NCBI RefSeq assembly: GCF_017498545.1
Contig: NZ_CP071793.1
Span: 10,348,256-10,412,255, forward strand
DNA: 64,000 nucleotides
From: Sulfidibacter corallicola
GTDB lineage: Bacteria; Acidobacteriota; Holophagae; Acanthopleuribacterales; Acanthopleuribacteraceae
Reading direction: 5' to 3'
Part shown: positions 25,195-34,700 of the stretch, piece after piece
Position numbering within the stretch: position 1 is the first letter of the stretch
Layout of the letters: the number at the start of each line of letters is the position of its first letter
Position numbers and translations under genes: made by a program
Notes under the pieces: generated by a model
What the model was told of the DNA's origin: nothing
Databases searched by the model: none
What the model saw: only the letters and a program-made list of their open reading frames with translations

Positions 25195-27695
25195 GCCCTT
25201 TCATCCGACGTCACCACGCATCGCATTCCCTTCGCGAAGGAGTCCGTTCCACCATGCCCCATCGATCGAAATCCCGAACCGGCGCCAGTACACGGCGCAC
25301 GCCTTCGGCAACCCTGGCCGTGGCCATCATGCTCTGCACCCTGCCCCTGTTCGCCATCGAATGGACACCCGTCGGCAACCCCTCCGCGATGGTGGGTGCC
25401 ACCCGCTGGCTCGGCAGCCTGATCACCGTCGGCAACGACGACAGTCACGGCTGGATCAGTTCGAGCTTCGACACCCGCAATTGGGAACTGGAGGCCGCCG
25501 GCCCGCTGCAAACCTTTTCCTCCCTCGCCGTGGGGAACGGCCGCATGCTCGCGACCACCGACCACGGCACCGTCTGGTCCAGCACCAACGGCAATGAATG
25601 GTCCCAATACGCCACCGGCTTCTCCTCGTTGCGCAACCTGTTGTGGGCCCGTGGCCAGTGGTGGGCCCTGGCGTCCGATCGACTGATCGCCAGCGAGAAC
25701 GGGCAGACCTGGGACGAAGTACCGCTCAACCTGGGCTTCGGAGAACCGGATTTCCTGCTGGACACCGGCCCGGCGCTGGTCATCGTCACCGACTTCAAAG
25801 AGGTCTACACTTCGGAAGACGGCAGTGACTGGACCCGTCAAGGCATCAGCGGCGACGTCGATCTGAACATGATCCTCCAGTTTCGTTGGGTGAACGATCG
25901 CATCGTCGGCATCGGCGGCCAGGGCGGAATCGTCACCAGCGAAGACGGCATCACCTGGACCCGGCACACCACCCCGACCAACGCCATCCTGCACGACGCG
26001 GCCGGGAACGATACCCTGAAGGTCGTGGTCGGCGACCAGGGCACGGTGCTGTACAGTGAAGACGACGCCACCTGGAACGAAGTGGAACTGCCCGGCGCAC
26101 CGGACCTGGTGGCGCTTTCGTGGACCGGCGTCGAATTCGTGGCCGCGACCGGGGCCGGCGAGCTTTGGGTTTCGGGCAACGGCAGCACTTGGTCGGCGCG
26201 CGGGATCAACCCGTCCGCCCAGTTTCTCGACATCGCCGAGGGCGACGATACGCTGTTGGTTCTGGCCAGGGACATGTCGGGCGATCAACACCTGCTGCGC
26301 AGCGAGGACGGCGTCGAGTGGACGCGGCACGGGTCACCCTTGACCAATCAGGCGCAGGCGCTGACGTGGACCGGTCGCGGCTTCGCCCTGTTGGGCACCC
26401 GCGAGTTAGCCGTCAGCGAAGACGGCTCGGATTGGACCCGCGGCGCCTTCGGCAGCGGCGCCATGCAGGCCGTGGCCCAAAACGAGGAAACCTACCTGGC
26501 CATCGACACCCAAACCCTGTGGCGCAGCACCAACGCGGTCTCGTGGACACGTGTCTCCTCCGAGGACGCCCTGATCGACGACGCACGCGTGGTGTGGGAC
26601 GGCGAACGGTTCGTACTGGTCTCGCGTTTGGGAACCGCCACCAGCAGCGACGGCGCTCAGTGGGCCACGCAAACCCGCACCGAATCGTTCACCCCGATGG
26701 AATTGCTGTACAGCGGCAGCCGGTTCCTGGCCATCGGCAAGAACGGCAAGATCAGCACCAGCACCAACGGCACCGACTGGACCACGCGCCGCTACCTCGG
26801 CGGCAATCGCGAGTTCCAATCGATGGTGTGGACCGGTTCCACGTTCCTCGCAAGCAGTGACGACGGCCATTTCCACGCCACGACGGCGGCCGATCACTGG
26901 ACCTCGTGGCCGATGGACCTGAACGACACGACCTCCGCCTTCGCGTCCCACGAGAATCAGGTGATCGCGGCGGGCGCGGACCACCTGTGGCGGACGACGC
27001 AGACCTTCAATCCGAATCAAGCGGCGTTCGAGGCCCAGGTCGTGGTGCCCTGGGTCGTGGACAACGACCAGTGGACCAGCCGCATCGCCCTGACCAATCT
27101 GGAGCCGAACGGGTCCCTGGTGCGGTTCCGCGCCACGACCGGCCTGGGTGAGGTCGCCGAGCTGGAGCGTTGGTTGGAGCCGGATCAGGTGCGCGACTGG
27201 CAGGCCGAGGAGCTCTTCCCCGGCATGACCGGATACGCCCTGTCGGTGAGCACCTCCGAAACTCGGATTTTCGGTTCCTTCCTCACCTTCAATACCGAAG
27301 AAGCCAGCGGCGGCATGTCGCCCTCGCAAACCACGGCCTCGTCGATCGAACCGCTGACCGACAGCCTGGTCTTCGGCTATCTGCCGGCGGATCAGATCGC
27401 CGCGGTGGTGTTGGTCGCGCACGAGCCGCTCTCCACCCAAACGTCGGTCACGCTCTCGCTCTTCGGCGAGGGACAACAGGTGATCGCGGAACGAGAGCTG
27501 TTGCTCCAGGGTGAACGGCCGCGCGCGGAACTGCTCACGGGCCTGTTCGCCAACGTGGAAATCCCCGTCAACGCCTCGTTGATCGCGGTTTCGGCCAACG
27601 GGAGCCACATCGCGGGCACGACCTTCGTCTTCAACCAGCGACGCCAGCCCTCGATGGCGCGCGCCCTTTCCGTCGATCCCGACACGCTCCCCTAG
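25191..27695 (+). CDS. secreted beta-propeller (BNR/YCF48-like) protein B
   Basis: An 834-aa paralog of the preceding protein. The start at 25191 overlaps the upstream stop (ATGA) and has GGAGG seven bases upstream. ATG 25254 with AAGGAG is an alternative giving a shorter N-region. Either way a hydrophobic core (TLAVAIMLCTLPLFA) follows as signal peptide. Repeats carry SxDGxxW motifs (VYTSEDGSDW, IVTSEDGITW, TATSSDGAQW). The C-terminal domain matches protein A almost motif for motif: VVVPWVVDNDQWTSRIALTN, FGSFLTFNTEEASGGMSPSQT, TTFVFNQRRQPSMARAL. The shared C-terminal domain is a good candidate for a sorting or binding module. Confidence 0.85.
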   Translation: MSPFIRRHHASHSLREGVRSTMPHRSKSRTGASTRRTPSATLAVAIMLCTLPLFAIEWTPVGNPSAMVGATRWLGSLITVGNDDSHGWISSSFDTRNWELEAAGPLQTFSSLAVGNGRMLATTDHGTVWSSTNGNEWSQYATGFSSLRNLLWARGQWWALASDRLIASENGQTWDEVPLNLGFGEPDFLLDTGPALVIVTDFKEVYTSEDGSDWTRQGISGDVDLNMILQFRWVNDRIVGIGGQGGIVTSEDGITWTRHTTPTNAILHDAAGNDTLKVVVGDQGTVLYSEDDATWNEVELPGAPDLVALSWTGVEFVAATGAGELWVSGNGSTWSARGINPSAQFLDIAEGDDTLLVLARDMSGDQHLLRSEDGVEWTRHGSPLTNQAQALTWTGRGFALLGTRELAVSEDGSDWTRGAFGSGAMQAVAQNEETYLAIDTQTLWRSTNAVSWTRVSSEDALIDDARVVWDGERFVLVSRLGTATSSDGAQWATQTRTESFTPMELLYSGSRFLAIGKNGKISTSTNGTDWTTRRYLGGNREFQSMVWTGSTFLASSDDGHFHATTAADHWTSWPMDLNDTTSAFASHENQVIAAGADHLWRTTQTFNPNQAAFEAQVVVPWVVDNDQWTSRIALTNLEPNGSLVRFRATTGLGEVAELERWLEPDQVRDWQAEELFPGMTGYALSVSTSETRIFGSFLTFNTEEASGGMSPSQTTASSIEPLTDSLVFGYLPADQIAAVVLVAHEPLSTQTSVTLSLFGEGQQVIAERELLLQGERPRAELLTGLFANVEIPVNASLIAVSANGSHIAGTTFVFNQRRQPSMARALSVDPDTLP

Positions 27696-27818
27696 TCGGA
27701 GGGATCCCGCCAGGGGCCACCCGCGCGACAATGTCGGCGCGGGTACCCACGGCGGGATGCCCCGTTCTGCCGGAACGGTAGACGCGAACCCATTTCCAAT
27801 CCAAAAGGTGGACCTGCC

Positions 27819-28502
27819 ATGATTCGCACACGCAACTTCCTGAATTTGCTGGTGATCCTGTCGGCCTTCGGGCTGACGGGCTGCGCCTCCGTCAAGCGCG
27901 TCACTTTCGAGACCGACGACCGTGGGGTGGTCGAGGCCGACATCTACGGCAAAGGTCCGCACGGATTGGTCCTGGCCCACGGCGGACGCTTCACCAAGGA
28001 GAGCTGGAAAGACCAGATCGATCCGTTCGTCGCGGCGGGTTTCCGCGTCGCGGCCATCAATTTCCGTGGACGCGGCGCCTCGCGCGGCGGGCCCGGCCCC
28101 AAATCGGAGGAGCTGTACCACCTGGACGTCCTGGCCGCGGTTCGCCACTTGCGCCAGACCGGCGCCGAAACCGTGTCGGTCGTGGGTGCCAGCTTCGGCG
28201 GCTGGGCCGCGGCCAAGGCGGTTGCCACCGACCCCGATCAGGTCGACCGACTGGTGTTGCTGGCTGCGTCGATCGACGACCCCGAGAAGGTGACCGGTCC
28301 CAAGCTGTTCATCCTGGCGCGCGAGGATTTCCGTGGCGGCGGCATCCTCCGGTTGCCCGAGATCCGCGACCAGTACGAGCGGGCGCCGGAGCCCAAGACG
28401 TGGGTGGTCCTGGAGGGCAAGGCCCACGCCCAGTTCCTTTTCGAAACCGAGCAGGGCGAGCGGGTGATGACGGAGATTCTGGATTTCCTGACGGCGCCGT
28501 GA
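27819..28502 (+). CDS. lipoprotein alpha/beta hydrolase
   Basis: This 227-aa protein has a lipoprotein signal peptide ending LTGC (Cys 22). The hydrolase core has VLAHGGRFTKESW (oxyanion region), AAINFRGRGAS, the nucleophile elbow VVGASFGGWAA with Ser, a candidate Asp in ILAREDF, and His in GKAHAQFLF. All triad positions are present, so it should be an active esterase, peptidase or lipase-like enzyme anchored in a membrane. The substrate is unknown. It has its own ribosome site (AAAGGTGG) and lies 120 bases after propeller B, with a potential hairpin (CGTTC/GAACG) in between. Confidence 0.88.
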   Translation: MIRTRNFLNLLVILSAFGLTGCASVKRVTFETDDRGVVEADIYGKGPHGLVLAHGGRFTKESWKDQIDPFVAAGFRVAAINFRGRGASRGGPGPKSEELYHLDVLAAVRHLRQTGAETVSVVGASFGGWAAAKAVATDPDQVDRLVLLAASIDDPEKVTGPKLFILAREDFRGGGILRLPEIRDQYERAPEPKTWVVLEGKAHAQFLFETEQGERVMTEILDFLTAP

Positions 28503-28537
28503 GGGACCTCCACGCCAGGTCCGGCACGACAAGCCGC

Positions 28538-28620
28538 GGGTCGCGCTGGAGGTGCGACCGGACCTCTCTTTGGACCATCCCTACAGGATTGGCCTCGAAC
28601 ATCGAACAACCAAGCATCCC
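28538..28620. repeat. partial copy of the 21.6-22.5 kb repeat
   Basis: GGGTCGCGCTGGAGGTGCGA and the following CTTTGGACCA match the repeat at 21704-21743. The next part, CCATCCCTACAGGATTGGCC, matches 22118-22137. This shows that the element family is dispersed. The remainder of 28503-28784 has no gene. Confidence 0.7.
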
Positions 28621-28784
28621 GTTTTTTCGAACATCGCCAAACCACACATCGATCGATCCGAACACCGGCCATCCGTTCAGGATGGGCCGCGACCGCTCGG
28701 CCACTAATCCGCGCGGGATCTCGATTTACTCCGATTTCCACACGCAAATCGTGATCGCTCAGGTGCCCCCCCGCGCACCCATGA

Positions 28785-29657
28785 TCACGCTTCCTGCGCG
28801 GCCCGTACTCGGTCCAACTGGTGCGGCGGCACCGCGAACAAGTCATGGGCGGCCAGGATCGCGTCCTCGTCGAAGCTCGGCCGCCCCTTCCCGTCCAACG
28901 TGAAGACCGTCCAGTCGCGCTCCTTGAAGAAATCACGCAACGGTTCGATCGGCGTGTCGGGCAGGCGCTCGAACAGGACCAGCCTGATCGGGGTTTCGGC
29001 CAAGCAGGCCACCGCGCCGCGCAGAACCTCGATCTCGAAGCCCTCGACATCGATCTTCAAAAACTCCAGCCGGGCCTTTTCCTCCGCGGTCAGGGCCGTG
29101 TCCAGCCGGGTGATCGGCACCTCGATCAGGTTGCCCGAATGGTTGTTGCCGCTGCTGATCTTGTTGGTCTTGCCCGTGTCGCCCATTTTCTCGAAGGTCA
29201 CCGTGCCTTCCGTGCTGCCCAGCGCGGTCTTGGCCGCCCGGTAACTTTCGCCCAAACGGTTCAGGGCCAGGTTCGCCACCAGGATCTGGTGCGACAGCTC
29301 GGTGGGCTCGAAGGCCACTCCGCCGCGGAAGTGTTTGGCCAACAGCAGCGTGTAGAGCCCGATGTTGCTGCCCACGTCGACCAGCACGCCGTCGCCTGAG
29401 GAGAAGCGGCGAATGAAGGTCATGAACTGGGAGTCGTAGAGGCGCACGTAGATCGGGTAACAGCCGCCCTCCGACCAGGGATAGACGATACAGCGAAGTC
29501 CGTTTTCCAACGGTGCGAGGATCGGTAGGCCGATGAGGCGTTTGAAGAGCTGCCAGGCAAAAAAATAGAAAATTCGACGTGTGCGTTGGCCGCGATTGGA
29601 TGGCTCTTCCAGGATGTAACGCACGGTTTTGTACAGGTCGGACATGAAACGAGACAT
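28785..29657 (-). CDS. FkbM-family methyltransferase
   Basis: A SAM-dependent methyltransferase of about 290 aa. The FkbM fold is shown by LVDVGSNIGLYTLLLA (SAM-binding loop), VAFEPTELSHQILVANLALN, and FLKIDVEGFEIEVLRGA, followed by IRLVLFE. The start at 29657 (MSRFMSD) is chosen because AAGGA lies five bases upstream; an ATG two codons earlier overlaps that site. FkbM enzymes O-methylate sugars or small molecules. The neighbourhood contains a glycosyltransferase and sulfate-activation genes, so a glycan or glycolipid substrate is reasonable. An N-terminal basic/aromatic stretch (RRIFYFFAWQLFKRLIG) may bind membranes. Confidence 0.9.
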   Translation of the reverse strand: MSRFMSDLYKTVRYILEEPSNRGQRTRRIFYFFAWQLFKRLIGLPILAPLENGLRCIVYPWSEGGCYPIYVRLYDSQFMTFIRRFSSGDGVLVDVGSNIGLYTLLLAKHFRGGVAFEPTELSHQILVANLALNRLGESYRAAKTALGSTEGTVTFEKMGDTGKTNKISSGNNHSGNLIEVPITRLDTALTAEEKARLEFLKIDVEGFEIEVLRGAVACLAETPIRLVLFERLPDTPIEPLRDFFKERDWTVFTLDGKGRPSFDEDAILAAHDLFAVPPHQLDRVRAAQEA

Positions 29658-29796
29658 GGGCATCCTTGGGCGACGAAGATCGGTGCGATGGCGTCAAGTG
29701 ATGGAATAGGCGGATTATAGCCCAAAGTCCGAGATGCGCTCACCGGTTTTCGAGAAGATCCGCGATCCAATCAGGCACGGTTTCGCGGTCCCCGTT

Positions 29797-30198
29797 TCAG
29801 CCCAATTCCACCGGTCGGGCGAACCAAAAATGGTGCAGGATACCGCCGTGATAATCGGCGGTCGTCCCGCTCAAAACCGCGAGAATGCTGTGGTCTTCGT
29901 CCAGCTCGGGGAAGAGATCGAAGGACAGCGAAAGATTGCCGGAAACCTCGCCGCCCGAAAAGCCCGGCGGCAACTCCAGATCGTTGCCGTTGAGCGGCTC
30001 CAGCAACACACCCTCGCTGGCGACCACGAAGGCGGTGGTGAGTGAGCTGAGCTCCTGACCCGAGGACTCGATCGTCACCATGTAGGACGCGGTGACCTGG
30101 TCCCGTGGCTTGACTTGGATCTGGAAATCGACCTGGACCACGGAGGTCTCGTTGTCGGCCTGTTCCAAGTTTTGCCCTTTAAAGTCAGCTAGTCTCAA
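29797..30198 (-). CDS. small hypothetical protein with predicted beta structure
   Basis: A 133-aa frame opening with TTG, which has GAGGTGA six bases upstream. It begins MRLADFKGQNLEQADNET and contains alternating hydrophobic strands (VVQVDFQIQVKP, ASYMVTIESS, NLSLSFDLFPELDED), ending HHFWFARPVELG. No signal peptide, no known motif. The ribosome site and codon pattern support a real gene. The 3' neighbour is the FkbM gene on the same strand. Confidence 0.55.
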   Translation of the reverse strand: MRLADFKGQNLEQADNETSVVQVDFQIQVKPRDQVTASYMVTIESSGQELSSLTTAFVVASEGVLLEPLNGNDLELPPGFSGGEVSGNLSLSFDLFPELDEDHSILAVLSGTTADYHGGILHHFWFARPVELG

Positions 30199-30344
30199 AA
30201 ATCACCTCGAGTTCGCTTTGTCCACCCCAGGGCGGAACGGGATGCGGCCGGCGGTGCCGTCGCGCTTCCATCAAAAAAACTAGGATATTAAGGAGAACGG
30301 GGGCGCTTGTCAACTACGCTTTTGGCAACCTCGACCCGTGCCGT

Positions 30345-31616
30345 TCAATGCGGAGGATCCGCCCCGCCACCTCGGCGCCGTGCACGCTCCTCGAATTCCC
30401 GATAGAGCCGCAACAACACCTTGGCGTCGTGCTCCCAGTGGTAGCGGGCGAATACCGCTTCCTGCCCCGCGAATCCCATTCGGGCACAGAGCTCGGCATC
30501 GTCCATCAGGCGCTTCATGCCACGCGCGACGGCCCGTGCATCGTTGGTATCCAGCAGCAGGCCCGCCTCCGAATCGCGGGCCACGCGGCGGACGTCGGGG
30601 GAAAACCGCGGCGCGATGAACGGCAGCCCGGCCAGCATGTAGTCGAACATTTTGTGAGGCATGCCCAGGATGTTGTTTTCCAGTTTGCGACGACCGAGGT
30701 GGCTCTGGAACAGAATCAGGCCGCAGTGGGCGGTGCGCACCCATTGAAAGGCCTGTTCGAAAGGCAGCCACTCGTGCACTTCCAAAAGATCGGCGACGCC
30801 CTTCCGTTGCGCTTCGGCCAGGAAAGCCTCCAGCGGTTCGTCGGCGATCCGGCCGATCAACCGCACCCGAAAGGGGGCCATGGCGCGCTGCCCGCCCTCG
30901 CCGTCATCCACCGCGGCGGTTTCGGTCTCACACAGATCGGCGAGATGACGCATGGCTTCGAGCAGGACGCGCGATCCGCGTTCTCGGCGCATCACGCCGA
31001 GGTGCACGAACACGAAGGGACTGTCGCGGAACCGTGCCGGTTCGGGCGCGCCGGCATGACGCACCGCGGGCAGGTAGCGCAACGAGGTGGTGTTGAGCAC
31101 CAGATGGCAGCGCCGCGCGGAAAAGGCGAAATCGCGAGCCAACGAGAATTTGGCCAGAATCACGGCATCCGTGAACTGGGCCAGCAGGCCTTGATAGAGG
31201 CGATAGAGAAAGGCGCCCAACGTTCTCGCGCCCCGGGGCAGCCAGCGCTTGACCTGACCGGCATAGTGCTCGTGACAATCGAACACCACCCGCTTGGAGG
31301 AAAACAGGGTCAGGCTCAGGCCCACCAGCCAACTATCCGGCTCGTTGCAGTGGTAGACGTCCGCATCCAGTCCCCGCGCCAGTTTGCGCAACCGCGGCAG
31401 GAACCACAGGCGTCGCCACTTCCCCTTTTGCCGACGATAGGTGTGAATCGCGATCCCGTCCCGTTCCTCGACGCCCTCGGCCTCACCGCGACACAGGTGG
31501 GTGACGGCGTAACCCGCCTCACTCAAACTGCGCGCCTCCTTGTCGAAAATGCGCTTGTCGGTCGCCGGATGCGCCGCGGACAACATGCAAATGCGCAAGC
31601 GATGCGGTTGATTCAT
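30345..31616 (-). CDS. glycosyltransferase, GT4-like (GT-B fold)
   Basis: About 423 aa from MNQPHRLRICML; ATGs up to 48 bases upstream are possible but add a non-conserved tail. The N-terminal half shows the acceptor-domain pattern (RICMLSAAHPATDKRIF, DVYHCNEPDSWLVG, VVFDCHEHY). The C-terminal half carries the donor-binding signature: LGVMRRERGSRVLLEA, LIGRIADEP, LEVHEWLPFEQ, and NILGMPHKMFDYMLAGLP, where E/K residues contact the nucleotide sugar. It probably adds a sugar during surface glycan synthesis at the cytoplasmic face. It sits downstream of the sulfate-activation genes on the same strand with a gap of about 90 bases, and may share their transcript. Confidence 0.85.
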   Translation of the reverse strand: MNQPHRLRICMLSAAHPATDKRIFDKEARSLSEAGYAVTHLCRGEAEGVEERDGIAIHTYRRQKGKWRRLWFLPRLRKLARGLDADVYHCNEPDSWLVGLSLTLFSSKRVVFDCHEHYAGQVKRWLPRGARTLGAFLYRLYQGLLAQFTDAVILAKFSLARDFAFSARRCHLVLNTTSLRYLPAVRHAGAPEPARFRDSPFVFVHLGVMRRERGSRVLLEAMRHLADLCETETAAVDDGEGGQRAMAPFRVRLIGRIADEPLEAFLAEAQRKGVADLLEVHEWLPFEQAFQWVRTAHCGLILFQSHLGRRKLENNILGMPHKMFDYMLAGLPFIAPRFSPDVRRVARDSEAGLLLDTNDARAVARGMKRLMDDAELCARMGFAGQEAVFARYHWEHDAKVLLRLYREFEERARRRGGGADPPH

Positions 31617-31707
31617 GAATGACCCAAGCATGGAGTGAAACGTGGAGCCGGCGCACCCAGCCATCGCGAAGTCCGGGTTCGGCGTGAAGCCCGGTGGGGA
31701 ATCGAGA

Positions 31708-33639
31708 TCAGTCTGCTTGGGTCCGCTCCAGGAATTCTAGGATCTTTTCCACGCACGCGTCTATGCTCAATTGGGTCATGTCCAGGTAGACGTCCGGTTC
31801 GTCGGGCGCCTCGTAGGGACTGTTCCACCCGGCGAGATTTTGGACCAGCCCCTCCCGCGCCTGACGGTAGAGTCCCGTTTCGTCGCGGGCCTCGCAATGG
31901 GCCGGTGTCGCGTCGACGTGCACCACGGAAAATTGGTCCGGGCCCACGATCTCCGACACCTGTTCGCGCAGTTTGGCGACGGGCGACACGAACGAACAGA
32001 TCGCGATCAGGCCCGCCTCGTTGAACAGGCGCGCGGTCTCCGCGGCACGGCGCAGGTTCTCCGCGACGCCGGCACTGCCGAATCCCAATTCGCGGCTGAG
32101 CCCCCGCCGCATCTTGCCGCCGTCCAGCACCGTGGCCAACTTGCCGCGTTCGAACAGTTTGCGCTCCAAGGCGTAGGCGATCTCACTCTTGCCGGAAGAA
32201 ACCAGGCCGGTCAGCCAGAGCGTGCGCGGCCGCTGGTCGAGGCGGCGCGCCACCTCGTCGCGGGTAACCCGGCCCTGGCGCATCGGTCGCCGGCTGATCG
32301 GCGCCCGCGTGACGTCCATGCTCGCGGGAAGCTGGTCGCTGGGCTGGCGGTCGATGATCATGCCGGCCGCGACGGTGCGGTGCGTCAGCGGATGGATCAG
32401 GATCAGGCTGCCGGTCCCGCGATTCTTGTGATAGGCATCGAAGTACAGGTCCTCCTGAGCCAGCAACACGACCCGACCAATCTCGTTGACCTGCAGCGGT
32501 GCGGCCTCCTGGCGGGTCAAGTTGTCCACATCGACCCGGTAGCGTACCTCGCTGATCAGGGCGGTGGTGGTGCGGGTCGTCTGCTTCACCAGGTACCGGG
32601 TTTCCGGGTCCAGCGGCATCTCGTCCATCCACACCATCATCGCCTCCAGATGGCGATTGACGGTCGGCCGGTTGTGGGGATGGATCAACATGTCGCCGCG
32701 GCCGATGTCCAGCTCCCGATCGAGCGTGACGGTGATCGACATCGGCGGTGCCGCCTCGTCCAACTCGCCGTCGTAGGTCGTAATCGACGCCACGTGCGCC
32801 TGCTTGCCGGAGGGCAGCACCTCGATCTTCGAACCCTTGCGCAGGATGCCCGAGACCATCTGGCCGCAATAACCGCGAAAGTCCTGGTGGGGCCGGTTGA
32901 CGTACTGGACGGGCAGGCGCAGGTCGACCAGGTTGCGGTCGCCCGCCACGAATACCGACTCCATGATCTGTAACAGCGGTTCGCCCCTGTACCACGGCAT
33001 GCGATCGCTGGTGGCGACCACGTTGTCGCCGACCAGCGCGCTGATGGGCAAAAAGCGCAGGTCGGGAATGCCGAGGCGCGTGGCGAACGTCGAGAACTCG
33101 TCGCGGATCCGCTCGAACACCGCCTCGTCGTAACCGACCAGGTCCATTTTGTTGACGGCGACGACCATGTGGGGGATGCCCAACAGCGCGGCGATGAAGG
33201 CGTGCCGTTTGGATTGGCGGCGCAATCCCTTGCGGGCATCGACCAGCACGATCGCCAAATCGGCGGTGGAGGCGCCCGTCGCCATGTTGCGGGTGTACTG
33301 TTCGTGGCCCGGCGTGTCGGCGAGAATGAATTTTCGGCGGTGGGAGGAGAAGTAGCGATAGGCCACGTCGATCGTAATGCCCTGTTCCCGCTCGGCTTTG
33401 AGTCCATCGGTCAAGAGCGCCCAATCCACCTGGCGCGAGGCGGAACCCCGCGCGCTTTCGTCGGCCAACGCGTGGAGTTGGTCCTCGTAGATGTTCTGGG
33501 TATCGTGCAACAGGCGCCCGATCAGGGTGGATTTGCCGTCGTCCACACTGCCGGCGGTGGAGATGCGGACCAGCTCTTTTTCACCTTCTTCGGCCAGGAA
33601 CCGGGTCAACTCGTCGGAATGGGTTTTTGGTTCGCTCAT
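31708..33639 (-). CDS. cysNC: bifunctional sulfate adenylyltransferase subunit 1 / APS kinase (CysN-CysC fusion)
   Basis: This is a 643-aa protein. The N-terminal part is the GTPase that drives APS synthesis with CysD: P-loop GSVDDGKS (30-37), DTPGHEQYTRNM and NKMD. The C-terminal 166 residues are an APS-kinase domain that would make PAPS. That domain deviates from consensus: its P-loop reads GLVSSGKSE instead of GLSGSGKST (from residue 478), and the LDGD motif reads LDGG, losing one Asp. Start 33639 overlaps the cysD stop by one base (TGATG), so translation is coupled. The kinase part may be weakened, which would explain the separate APS kinase upstream. Confidence 0.93.
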   Translation of the reverse strand: MSEPKTHSDELTRFLAEEGEKELVRISTAGSVDDGKSTLIGRLLHDTQNIYEDQLHALADESARGSASRQVDWALLTDGLKAEREQGITIDVAYRYFSSHRRKFILADTPGHEQYTRNMATGASTADLAIVLVDARKGLRRQSKRHAFIAALLGIPHMVVAVNKMDLVGYDEAVFERIRDEFSTFATRLGIPDLRFLPISALVGDNVVATSDRMPWYRGEPLLQIMESVFVAGDRNLVDLRLPVQYVNRPHQDFRGYCGQMVSGILRKGSKIEVLPSGKQAHVASITTYDGELDEAAPPMSITVTLDRELDIGRGDMLIHPHNRPTVNRHLEAMMVWMDEMPLDPETRYLVKQTTRTTTALISEVRYRVDVDNLTRQEAAPLQVNEIGRVVLLAQEDLYFDAYHKNRGTGSLILIHPLTHRTVAAGMIIDRQPSDQLPASMDVTRAPISRRPMRQGRVTRDEVARRLDQRPRTLWLTGLVSSGKSEIAYALERKLFERGKLATVLDGGKMRRGLSRELGFGSAGVAENLRRAAETARLFNEAGLIAICSFVSPVAKLREQVSEIVGPDQFSVVHVDATPAHCEARDETGLYRQAREGLVQNLAGWNSPYEAPDEPDVYLDMTQLSIDACVEKILEFLERTQAD

Positions 33640-34610
33640 CAGAAATATCCGTCTTTTTTCTTTTGCTCCATCGAGGCCTCGCCGTCGTGGTCGATCACCC
33701 GATTGGCGCGCTCGGAAGTGCGGACCTCGATCATTTCGGCGATGATCTCGGGCACGCTGGTCGCCGTCGAGCGAATGGCCCCGGTGCAGGGCGAGCAGCC
33801 CAGACTGCGGAAGCGGCACATCAGGCGCACCGGCTTGCGGCGCAGCCGGTCGGGAAAGGGAAAGCGCTCGACCGGAATCAAATGGCCGTCCATGTCGACC
33901 ACCTCGCGCTCGGCGGCGAAGTACATCGGCACGATGGGAATCTTTTCAAGGTGGATGTAGTGCCAGACATCCATCTCGGTCCAGTTGGAAAGCGGAAAGA
34001 CACGAATCGTTTCGCCGCGCTTGACCCTGGCGTTGTAGAGGTTCCACAGTTCGGGCCGCTGGTTCTTGGGATCCCAGCCGCCGTCGCGATTGCGAAAGCT
34101 GAAAATGCGTTCCTTGGCACGCGACTTCTCCTCGTCGCGTCGGGCCCCGCCGAAGGCCGCGTCGTACCCGCCGGCGGCCAACCCGTCCAGCAGGGCGCGC
34201 GTCTTGAGGAAACCACAGCAGGCGCCGGTTCCCAGATCGTAGGGATTCGCCTTTTTGGCCAGGGCCGCCTCGTTGCGGTGAACGACCAAATTCAGCCCGG
34301 CCTCTTTCGTGAACGCGTCGCGAAAGGCATACATCTCTTCGAACTTGTAGGAGGTGTCCACGTGCAGGAGTGGAAAGGGCACCGGGGCCGGGAAAAACGC
34401 CTTTTGGGCCAGGCGCACCATGACCGAGGAGTCCTTGCCGACCGAATACAGCATGACCGGCCGTTTGAATTCGGCGGCGACTTCGCGCATGATGTGGATG
34501 CTTTCCGCCTCCAGGCTGCGCAAGTGGCCAATATGGTAGTGGTTCTTCTCGTGCCGCATCGTCACCTGTTCGATTCGAGGGAACAACCCATCGGGGGTCT
34601 CTATCAACAT
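33639..34610 (-). CDS. cysD: sulfate adenylyltransferase subunit 2
   Basis: This 323-aa protein forms ATP sulfurylase with CysN, making APS from sulfate and ATP. It has HLRSLEAESIHIMREVAAEF, the PP-loop motif YSVGKDSS, PLLHVDTSYKFEEMYAFRD and the CCGFLKT and RSLGCSPCTGAI segments typical of CysD. The ATG at 34610 has GAGG four bases upstream. ATG 34559 (MRHEKNHYH) is closer to the usual family start and also has a GGTGA, so the first 17 residues are uncertain. It forms the cysD-cysNC pair, with the membrane APS kinase gene 90 bases upstream. Confidence 0.95.
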   Translation of the reverse strand: MLIETPDGLFPRIEQVTMRHEKNHYHIGHLRSLEAESIHIMREVAAEFKRPVMLYSVGKDSSVMVRLAQKAFFPAPVPFPLLHVDTSYKFEEMYAFRDAFTKEAGLNLVVHRNEAALAKKANPYDLGTGACCGFLKTRALLDGLAAGGYDAAFGGARRDEEKSRAKERIFSFRNRDGGWDPKNQRPELWNLYNARVKRGETIRVFPLSNWTEMDVWHYIHLEKIPIVPMYFAAEREVVDMDGHLIPVERFPFPDRLRRKPVRLMCRFRSLGCSPCTGAIRSTATSVPEIIAEMIEVRTSERANRVIDHDGEASMEQKKKDGYF

Positions 34611-34700
34611 ATCGCCTCACCTGACTTTTTCCTTAGAGCGCGGCTTTCGAGCGCGTTTCCGATTCGCGTGGGACAAACGAACGAGCGGGACATCCACACC

